Source of the DNA: Asterias rubens
Taxonomy: Eukaryota; Echinodermata; Asteroidea; Forcipulatida; Asteriidae
DNA: 64,000 bases
Direction: 5' to 3'
Assembly (NCBI RefSeq): GCF_902459465.1
Contig: NC_047068.1
Location: 16,329,195-16,393,194 of the forward strand
Each line of letters opens with the position of its first letter. The stretch's first letter is position 1. Positions 24,768 to 33,857 of the stretch are shown one piece after another. The translations under genes were made by a program, and so were the position numbers. The notes beneath the pieces are model-generated. The model was given only the letters and a program-made list of their open reading frames with translations, was not told the DNA's origin and searched no databases.

Positions 24768-24935
24768 GTGTCATGGCCGAGTTGTGAAGAGCATTGGACT
24801 CATGCTCTGCTGTTTCTGATTATCAAAGTGTGGGTTTGAATCCCGGTCGTGACGCTTGTGTCCTTTTATAAGCAAGTATTTAACCATTATTGCTTCATCC
24901 TTCAGATGGGACTTTAAGCTGTAGGTCCTGTGTGG
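24768..24935 (+). mobile_element. tRNA-derived SINE
   Basis: The head has A-box TGGCCGAGTTGTGAAGAGC (Leu/Ser type) and B-box GGGTTTGAATCCC. The tail AACCATTATTGCTTCATCCT and GATGGGACTTTAAGCTGTAG recurs at 25,41x and 57,59x, showing one family. Confidence 0.65.
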
Positions 24936-25276
24936 AGGACGGGACAGGACGGGACTGCCAAGTTTCTTCCAAGGGGTGATGGTGAGCTTCTGTGATGTTG
25001 ACGATGGAGAATATTTAAAGAAACTCACACGTTACGCTGTGGCATATCCTTTTAATCATGCTTAGGTTTTTGTTTGTTTGTTTGTTAAGATGATCTTCCC
25101 ATCAAGGGAACTCAGCAAACTCCCACGAGGGGGATATAAACACCAAACTGGCAACAGCCAATCTCTCTCATACAAACATTGGTTTTTACTGTCTGTGAAT
25201 GATTATGAATTGCACAAATCAAGATATTGTGATTCAGTAACTAGACGACAATACATACTTCTAGTCATTGTGAAAT

Positions 25277-25342
25277 CAGCGGTTAGCTTTGTAGGATACG
25301 AACCTACAACCTCATGATTGCAAGTCAGGTGTGACGTGTCGT
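25277..25342 (-). repeat. tRNA-like relic, minus strand
   Basis: On the minus strand GTAGGTTCGTATCCTAC forms a T-arm with B box, preceded by a GACTTGCAATCATGAGGTT anticodon-like region. No complete cloverleaf is evident. Confidence 0.45.
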
Positions 25343-25385
25343 GGACGAGTAGATTAGAACAACAAACTGTGGTGTGGATTGGTGG

Positions 25386-25510
25386 TCCTATTGTGAAACT
25401 TGTGTCCTTAAGCACGACGCTTAACCATTATTGCTGGTTCTCAAGATGGGATGTAAAGCCTTTGGTCCTGTGTGTTGTGTTATGCGCGATAAGAGCCCAG
25501 TGCACTTAGC
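25386..25510 (+). mobile_element. tRNA-derived SINE, tail fragment
   Basis: The AACCATTATTGCTGGTTCTC and GATGGGATGTAAAGCCTTTG blocks match the tails at 24.85 and 57.6 kb. The tRNA-like head is missing. Confidence 0.6.
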
Positions 25511-25942
25511 AAAAAGAGAAGGGGTTTGACTTGCTGCATTTTGCGCCACAGCTCAGGTTTTGTTTGCGAGTTTTGATTCAAGGTTCCTTAACTAAAAAAA
25601 AATTCACGCATGACGGTGATGTCTCAGAGACTGTTGATGAAACAACGACCCTCATTGATGCCAAGGAAGACACATCAGAGGTAAATAATCAACAATTCCA
25701 TTCGTGTATGAGCATAACAGGGAGGGTATACATTTTGTAGTCAATCCTAAAAGTATTGGCAATGAAAACATTGTGGTAGAAGCCTACAGCAGCTTTTGAT
25801 AGTATAAAGCTTTAGCATATTTGGAAACAATTCACTTTGAAGTATGTGGTTATGTTTTAAAAAGATAGAAGTTTTTACGACCCAAAAATTGTAATCTTAG
25901 AAGCGGTACCGTCAGTGACGCTCCTCAGATTGTTCGGTCCTA

Positions 25943-26347
25943 TTAAAGACACTGGACACTATTGGTAATTGTCAAAGACTAGTCTTCACTGTTGGTGTAT
26001 CTAAACATATGCATAAAATAACAAACCTGTGAAAATTTGAGCTCAATTAGTCTAAGTCGGCGAAGTTGCGAGATATTAATGAAAGAAAAAAAATCCTTGT
26101 CGCACCATCATCATACAAAGTTGCGTGCTTTCAGATCAGATGCTTGATTTCATGACCTCAAATTCTAAATCTGTGGTCTCTAAATCAAATTTGTGGAAAA
26201 CTACTACTTTCTCGACAACTACGTCACTTCACAGGGAGCTGTTTCTCACAATGTGTTATACTATCAACCTCTCCCCATAACTCGTAATCAGGAAAGGTTT
26301 TATGACCATTATTTTGTGAAGTTACCAATAGTGTCCACTGCCTTTAA
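25943..26347. mobile_element. MITE family A, complete diverged copy
   Basis: It begins TTAAAGACACTGGACACTAT and ends GTGTCCACTGCCTTTAA. Internal blocks match the 12.5 kb copy. It is about 405 bp and more diverged than the other copies. Confidence 0.85.
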
Positions 26348-26918
26348 GTAAATCTCATCCCCTCACTTTCAAAGCTGTGTATGGCCAATCTCCTGCCTTT
26401 ATATGGTCTTCTTGATAGATTTATTCCTGTTCGTCCTCTTTGTTCTGCTGGCTAATCCCTACTGACACAAATTATTTTCCTTTAAATTCATCAGCTTTAT
26501 TGCACCTTCGATATGAAACAACTCATTTAAATACATCTTTCTTTGTTGAATTATTTTCTGCAGGTGCAAACTCTGGTGGATATGAAGGCTTTGAATCCTG
26601 ACATTGTGGTTGTGTGAACGAGATGGCTACAAGATTGTATCGCAAAACAGAGTCACATCAATGAAAAGAAATATAAACTATAAAAGTTTCTCCTTAGTAA
26701 ACAGAGACTTACTCGTCCAAAATGTGTGGGAGTTTTGTAATTTGATTAAGTTTGATTCTCATTGTTCATTTTGGATAAATTTCCTTTAAACATGTTGTTA
26801 AATGAACAAGAATCATTCAGCATTTTGTGTAATGCCAGTGAAGGGATTTATTTGTATCTTAAAGCCATATAATATGTACATTATTGCATTAGTAGAAAAA
26901 GTTATAAATGTTTGTACC

Positions 26919-27306
26919 TTAAAGGCAGTGGACACTATTGGTATAAATTACTCAAAATATTTATTAGCATAAAACCTTTCTTGTTGACAAGTAATGGGGG
27001 GAGGTTGACAGTATAAAACATTGTGAGAAACGGCTCCCTCTGAAGTGCCATAGTTTTCGAGAAAGAAGAAATTTTCCACGAATTTGATTTCAAGACCTCA
27101 AGTTTAAAACTTGAGGTCTCAAAATCAACCATCTAAACGGACACAACTTTGTTTGACAAGGGTGTTTTTCTTTCATTATTATCTCGCAAGTTCGATGAAC
27201 GATTGAGCTCAAATTTTCACAGGTTTGTAATTTTATGCATATGTTGAGATACACCAACTGTGAAGTCTAGTCTTTGACAGTTACCAATAGTGTCCACCGC
27301 CTTTAA
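26919..27306. mobile_element. MITE family A, complete copy
   Basis: It begins TTAAAGGCAGTGGACACTAT and ends TGTCCACCGCCTTTAA. A host sequence (AATGCCAGTGAAGGGAT and following) is present on both sides, at 26,831 and 27,360. Confidence 0.87.
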
Positions 27307-27309
27307 AGC

Positions 27310-29430
27310 ATTTGCAGTATGTTAATGTTGTTTTTGGCAAAGTTTCTTTCAGCAATTTTTGTAATGCCAGTGAAGGGATTAATTTGTATCTTTAAGGCAT
27401 ATACATTATTGCATTATAAACCAAGATTCACCTTGTGTTTATGTTTCACTTAGCACGATAAACCAATTACAAAATGCACACATTTAAACTAAGAACATTT
27501 TTAAATTTTTCTTTTAAAGATCCAGTATAATTATATTTTACGGGGGAATGTTATGGAAATAAATTAATATTCTACTTATAAAATATTCTTATCATGTTCA
27601 CTTTGTGTAAATTTTGTATTGCTTTATATATTGATTTGACCCTATCACAAAATTTTCTTTCACGGGAGAGAAGTTTTCTAATACAGAGCCAAAAACGCGT
27701 ATATTTTAAATGACTTAAGACAGCACCCCCAGTTCGCCCCCTCTTTCCTCCGTCAGTCTCGCCTCCATCACCGATATTATTTGCATTAAGAGCCCAGCAG
27801 TTGTTCACTTTTTCAGTTTGAGCATGGTCTGAAGTACAGAGAAATTAAAACCTTTCAAATTAGTTCAATACCACCCAATATAGGCCTACCTCCCATTGTT
27901 TTTGCTAAAATCTACTACTGCCTCCCCCCCCCCCTCCTCGCCTCGCCCCTGGATCTAGGCAAACCGAAATGTCTTGCACGTTCCATTATTCAATGGGGTG
28001 CTCATTTAGGGTTGAAACATCTCGAGGCTCCTTCTTCCCCAATGCTCAAAAACTCTCTAAAACAGTTTCGAAAGTCCACTGTTAGCTAAACTATCAAATT
28101 TTATAACATATAAATGTTTATGATTAATTCTATATCGTCCCTCAATTATCAAGAAAATAAAGTTCTCTCATATTGTCTCACCGTTACCATATAATGGCTT
28201 GCCCCATGGACGTTCGTGTGTGTGTGTGGTGTGCGTGGGTGTGTGCGCACGCGCGGCCTGTAGCGCTCTTGCAAGACAAAATGGCTGAAGGCTCAAGAAT
28301 TTCCTGTCACGTTCTTCAACAATTTACATGTAATTAAGTCGACACAATAACTACAATAATGAAAGAGGTGAGTAGGGTATGCTTTATAGCATTCGTAGAA
28401 TACTTCTTTCGTTTCATTATGAGTTTCTGAAACGGTAAAAATGAGGCAAACAATATACCGTTCGACACAGCGGCAGTTTCGAAATACACATGTGGCCGAC
28501 ATGTCACATGTATACATTTGCTGTATTAAGGACATGTTTTGGAAATTTAATGTTGTTTTATTCTTTAGCTACACAGGGATTGCAAACAGGTTAGAAGCTT
28601 GGAAAAATGTCTCTACCCTACAAACACTAATTTAATTTTAACAGATTTTAGGCCCTACTTTTTGTAAAAATTCAATGGAATTTGAGTTTTTTTAAGGGTG
28701 GATACTGGATAAATCGGTGGCGACATGCGGAAAATTAGCCCAGTTTTATTCTTTGTACTGTGGGGGTGCTGTGGTTTCATTTACTCGTTTAAGGTTTAAT
28801 GTTGTTTTCTTCTTGATCTTCCAAAAGATTTTTGAAGACAACATGACTAGTCTTGCCCCCACCTAACATGACAGCCCCATAAAAGCATATGGAGTTGAAA
28901 GTCTCACTTCCTTTAGTATGACTAGGCAACAGAGGGTGCCATCACTTTTGCACTTTTTGGCTAATGCGCAAAAGTGTGTGCGTGCATTAAATAACGAAAT
29001 TGCGCACCGCAGTTCCTGTGTGACCAGGGGATGGCAATGACAAACTTCAGATACAAGTACTAAAAGCAAACTTTAATAATTATTGAAATTTATTAAGGAG
29101 CTTGAATAAGTAGTGTTCTATAAACCAATGTGTAGGGTATAAAATTCCACAGTCAATTATTTGACCACCCAAGCAGATTCAACAATGAGTTGTTTACAAG
29201 TTCTTTCAAGGCCATTGGTAAAGCAAACGTAGTGATCGCCAAAAATATGGATCATGAACTTTATCCATAAAAGTACTATTATGGATTTGTCAAAGAGATA
29301 ATCTTGAATAAATGTTAAGTACAAATTGTGCAGGCCACTCCCTCTCATCACAGTTCAACTAACAATGTTGTGTTGACGATTGTGCCCACCCAGTTGTACA
29401 TGCCTGTCCTACTCCTGTTGATAGGGGGCG
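27310..29430. other. AT-rich intergenic stretch with a TG/CG microsatellite
   Basis: No exon or RNA gene was recognised. A purine-pyrimidine alternating tract (GTGTGTGTGTGTGGTGTGCG and onward, ending GCGCACGCGCGG) lies at 28,214-28,257 and is Z-DNA prone. A C-rich run is at 27,921-27,955. Confidence 0.5.
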
Positions 29431-29432
29431 CC

Positions 29433-29709
29433 CTACCCAGGTCAAAATTCCAGTTGAACCTAGTAAAACTGGGTTCAACTGGAACTAGTTGAAACCAGTT
29501 GATAAACTAGTTAAACACAGTTAAAACCCGTTGGTTTAATATGGAAAATGGACAGACACCAACTGGTTTATAATTTAAACTCAGTTGAACACAGTTAAAC
29601 CTAGTCCAAACCAGTTGGTTAATATGGAAAATGGATGAGTTTGGTCACTATCCAGTTGAACCAGTTGACCCCAGTTAACTAGGTTCAACTGGAATTTGGA
29701 CCTGGGTAG
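29433..29709. mobile_element. Fold-back element built of CAGTTGA/AACTGG repeats
   Basis: The left end CTACCCAGGTCAAAATTCCA plus GTTGAACCTAGT is mirrored by the right end ACTAGGTTCAACTGG...CCTGGGTAG. The 277-bp interior is almost entirely made of CCAGTTGA, AACTGG and GTTAAAC variants, with two ATATGGAAAATGGA blocks. Confidence 0.85.
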
Positions 29710-29911
29710 TGAGACATTTCAGCTTAATATGTGCCAAATATATACGCAGAGGGAGTCCAGCATATTTTGCACTATTGGGCAACCCACCACATGATGGCTT
29801 TGAATGGGCTATTAGTTAGAAAGTGAAGAGGGTGGTTATTTAAGTTTATTGAAAATAGACAATTGCGAATACAATGTACTATGATAATTAACTGGGTGCA
29901 TTTTCTGCCAC

Positions 29912-30250
29912 GTTGCCTTGGATCGGACGAGTTGGTCTATAAAAAGCGTGTGTAACCGTTTGTTATAAAATGCATATGGTTGGAAAGATGTTTTAAAAGT
30001 AGAATACAATGACATGATCCTCACAAAATTGCTCGAATTGCGTGTTTTCCCTTTTACTTTGCGAACTCGGTCGGCCATAAATGGCCCACCGTGTTAGTCG
30101 CTGAGGTAAAAGGAAAACAGTGCAATTTCAAGGCATGTTTGTGTGGATCATTGTATTCTACTTTTACAACATCCTTCTACTAACCATATGCATTTTATAC
30201 CAAATGGTTACAAAGGCTTTTCAAGACCAACTCGACCGATCCAAGGCAAC
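29912..30250. mobile_element. Fold-back MITE with GTTGCCTTGGATCGG ends
   Basis: The left end GTTGCCTTGGATCGGACGAG plus TTGGTCT mirrors the right end ending CGATCCAAGGCAAC. Internal pairs such as TATAAAATGCATATGGTT and AACCATATGCATTTTATA extend the palindrome over about 339 bp. It ends 8 bp before the next MITE. Confidence 0.88.
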
Positions 30251-30257
30251 GCGTTCC

Positions 30258-30630
30258 TTTAAAGGCAGTGGACACTATGCGTTATTACTCAACATAATTA
30301 TTAGCATAAACCCTTATGTGGAAACGAGTAATGGGGAGAGGTTGATAGTATAAAACATTGTGAGAAACGGCTCCCTCTGAAGTGACTTAGTTTTCGAGAA
30401 AACAGTAATTTTTCATGAATTTGATTTTGAGACCTCCAGATTTAGAATTTGAGGACTCGAAATCAACCAAAGCACACAACTTCGTGTGACAAGGGTGTTT
30501 TTTCTTTCGTTATTATCTCCCAACGAATTGAGCTCAAATTTTCACAGGTTTGTTATTTTATGCACAGTTTGAGATACACTCACTGTGAAGACTAGTCTTT
30601 GATAATTACCAATAGTGTCCATGTCTTTGA
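30258..30630. mobile_element. MITE family A copy with one degraded end
   Basis: It begins TTAAAGGCAGTGGACACTAT and ends ACCAATAGTGTCCATGTCTTT. It is about 373 bp. The right end has diverged from the CACTGCCTTTAA consensus. Confidence 0.85.
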
Positions 30631-30756
30631 GTGTGCTATAATGGCCCTTTTTAAGTTCATCCACGTACGGTACGGTATCCCCCTATAAAATTACAAGAGC
30701 AGCATTGTAAAGTCCCCTCCTGTCAACTTGCTTAACTTACACCAACCAACTCCTAC

Positions 30757-31020
30757 TCTCCTTTTTTTGGGGTGGGGGGGGACTGACTGTTTTTAACATA
30801 TATTTCGGGGTTTCGTTTGAAAAGAATTTGGCAGGTTTTGGGTTTTTTTTGGGGGGGGTGGGGGTGGGGGGACTTAGTTTTTTAAGGTGTTTTTGTGTGA
30901 TCCTATTTTTTTTTTTTTTTTTTGGGGGGGGGGCACTTTTGTTTACTTTTTTTGTCTGTAAGCTTTTTTTTTTGGGGGGGGGCAGACTTTTTTTGGGAGG
31001 AATGGGGGGGGGGGTTCCTG
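30757..31020 (+). repeat. G/T-rich strand-asymmetric tract
   Basis: Alternating T-runs (up to about 20) and G-runs (7-10) on the + strand cover about 260 bp, for example TTTTTTTTGGGGGGGG at about 30,966. Several G-runs are close enough to form G-quadruplexes. The tract ends 150 bp before the start codon of the small gene at 31,171. Confidence 0.8.
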
Positions 31021-31170
31021 CATACTCCCTACGTAGACTCCAACCAACATTGGAAGACCCTAAAGTTTATTTCTGGAGGAGGTAGATAAATTTACCATAT
31101 TAATTTCTTACTTGTTTGTGTTTTATAGTGAGGAGAACTGTGATAAAGAACAGCTGCATTTCCACTAAGC

Positions 31171-32943
31171 ATGTTTCTTACTGCCTGGGGATCCTCAATC
31201 AACCCTCAATACGGGCCGGGAAGTCATAATCAAGATGAGGTCTCAAAGAAAAGGTAAACACAATGAGTTTGCTGAAATAGGGAATATTGGTCCATGTTAG
31301 GCCTAACAAGTTTTAAAATGTTATTGTTACTTCTACGTGCTACATTAAGCATAATGAAACCCTAGTTTAAAAAAGGTTCAAAGAAATGTTCCACCATATG
31401 AACAAAGTAACTAATGGTACAACAACGTGTACTGTGTTTGCAAAAAAGGCTTATTTCAATCAAAGGAACATACTACATGATTAACAGTGCATGAGGCAAA
31501 CCACTGCCTGAGTGTACATGTACCTGGTGATCTAAACTAGTTCGGGAAATGCTAATAAGACTGTTCCACTATGTTTGTAAAAAGGTAGGTTAAAATAAGG
31601 ACCGATCCATTTTATTTACAGGTAAGTAACAAAATAAAGGTACAATTTAAACGTCAACAAATGCAGTAAACTTGGCAGCAGTTGTTCGCTAATAAGTGGT
31701 AAACTTCCAATGGGGATGAAGAAGATTATTTTAGTTTGACCTAACTTGTTGTAGAAATACATGAGAGTGCTGAGAGTTAATCAAACTTGCTTCTTGAGTA
31801 GAACTGCAGGCTTATGAACAATATAAATGATCTGCTTGTGTGAAACTGTTGAACTGCTAGAAAAAATTACACACAAGAATCATTCTGGTTTCTCAAAGTT
31901 TATGCAGTTTTTTTAATGAGTGCAATCAGCACCCCAAGAGAACTGTTCCCGGCATTTGGCATCCCCCTGAGTTGCTGTTGCCTACTTTTGCACCAGTCAA
32001 AGAACTCCATATGTGCATGAGCTCAGTTAACCATTACATTGCTGTTTTCAAAGTCTTATCTTCATATAATTATTTGTGATTGAAAGTATTGAAAACAAAT
32101 CTATTGAAAAAAACCAAATTTTATCTAGCTGTTTTACTGATGGACAATGTGTGTAACAAATCTAAATGTTGCAAATTGTGAAATATTTTTGTGGTGCAGT
32201 CAGCGTTTTGAGATTTTTTATGTACTTGACGCTATATTAAAAAAATATTATAATTTTTTCAGGATCTCCATTGCAACTACCCGTCGCCAAGTAGATGTCC
32301 AAGACCAGCCTCTGATGCAGGGGCTTCAAACTCCAGTAAAAGGTTAACACTCAGAAAACACATTTTTAATATTAACACCGGTCCATTAAGATCGGGAATA
32401 ATTGTGCAGAAATTATGTGGTTCTTGTTTGTACAGAATTTAAAATAAGTTTGATGTCTTGATTTGAATTGACAGGCTAGGTTGTGTTTTTATGTCAAGCT
32501 TTTTCAAGCTTCCAAAAGGTGCATCAATCATTGTAATACATTTTAAGATTGGTTTAACAATTTAGTTCAAGCATAATTCCTCCCAAGAGTAGTTGGTGGA
32601 AAGGAGGTAAAACAAAGTACTTGTTTCTCAAATTTCCTCAAAGAGTACTACAACCTACTGTTAACATAAAAACAGATGAGTAATGGTTTGAAAATTAATC
32701 AGGAACACATTGATCACTTATCACACTAAAACCAAACCCTGATATCAATGGGGAGAAGGTCATAGATCCTCTGCAAGAGATTCTGCACTGAAACAACAAT
32801 TGTTTGCTTGCAATTGCATATGAACTATCTGTTTGCTTATTCTTTCCTTGCTAGTATTTCCCTCAACCAACCAAGTATGGAGGGAGTCACCCCCTACTGA
32901 CATCTTGAAGGCTGCCGGGTACAAAGGAAAGCAACACGTATGA
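31171..32943 (+). CDS. Predicted small three-exon gene, 83-aa protein of unknown function
   Basis: The exons are 31171-31253, 32263-32342 and 32855-32943. Donors are GTAAAC and GTTAAC; acceptors are TTTTTTCAG and TTGCTAG. The phases agree at both joins (AG|G gives Arg, G|TA gives Val) and no stop interrupts until TGA at 32941-32943. An in-frame TAA at 31144-31146 precedes the ATG, which supports the start. The product begins MFLTAWGSSINPQYGPG, has a basic middle (VSKKR, TTRRQ) and ends with the segment STNQVWRESPPTDILKAAGY then KGKQHV. It has no signal peptide or membrane segment, and I do not recognise the family. Each exon alone is too short to stand out. The model depends on splicing and needs transcript or cross-species support. 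Confidence 0.6.
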
Positions 32944-33227
32944 AACATCAGTATCATCAAGGCATCCTAGCTGTTCATCTGTGTAAGAACCCAGCAATTT
33001 GTTATCATCAATTGTAAGAAATTTATTGTAGATATTATCGTAGTTTGATTTTCTATGTTTTTCTAATTGGTGTTTAGTGGACTGTTGCTGCAATACTGTA
33101 CAGTTTGGTTGTGAAATAGACAAATTGTAAACCTATTTTGGACCGAAATTACTAGATTGAGGTTACTTTTTTATACACCTGAACAAGTAAAACACCCTAG
33201 TAATGAAAAACATTACATTTTTCATTT

Positions 33228-33797
33228 GAATCTGTGGTGATTCATCAATAGTAATAACTAAATAGACCCATAATCTTGTAACTACGAGCACCATTGCAAA
33301 TAACAAGCGCATACACGTTTGTTTGCGCTAACTTGGTAGTGCGACAACTTCAAAAATTAAAGGGACCTGGACACTTGCACGTGGCAGGTGGGGTCCTACT
33401 TCCGGCTCGGGCCACTGGGTGGTTGATCTTAAAGGTGCATTCGGGCTCCTTTCCTTAGGAGGGCCAGTGTTATCACAAATGGTTGACCAACGGAAGTAGT
33501 CCCTAGTCTTTTCGGCTAGCGGACCGCCTTAGTAAAGTAGGGGACTGCCCTGGGTAACCCTGGGGCGGCGGACCTGACCCGCTCGGGAGGGCGGTGCAAA
33601 GGCCCCGATGATCTGGAAAAGCGCGTGGGGCCGGTATCCTGGGACCTGCACGATTGGTAGCCCTGCTAATTGAACAAACCTTACCAGGATGAATAGACCA
33701 AATTTGAAACTAAAATTTGTTGCTTGCAATGGTGTACTTAATTACAAGATTATGGGTCGGTTAAGATATTACTATTAATGAATCACCTCAGATTAAA
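33228..33797. mobile_element. Fold-back element with about 75-bp arms and GC-rich core
   Basis: The left arm (33,228-33,305; includes GACCCATAATCTTGTAA and CACCATTGCAA) is mirrored by the right arm (33,720-33,797). The core, about 33,360-33,680, is strikingly GC-rich (for example GGGGCGGCGGACCTGACCCG) in AT-rich surroundings. The core has no open frame of note and matched no RNA family I could recall. Confidence 0.8.
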
Positions 33798-33857
33798 AAA
33801 AAAAATATATGTTTTACATAACTGTTATGTTTTACTTTATTAGTTGTATATACAGTA

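Noticed and set aside
30828-31085. 85-codon frame rich in Phe and Gly
   Set aside because: It is a direct consequence of the T-run/G-run tract and is not protein-like.
33360-33680. GC-rich core considered as rRNA, snRNA, SRP or RNase P/MRP RNA
   Set aside because: None of the signature segments of these RNAs could be matched by eye. It was kept only as an unknown core of a fold-back element.
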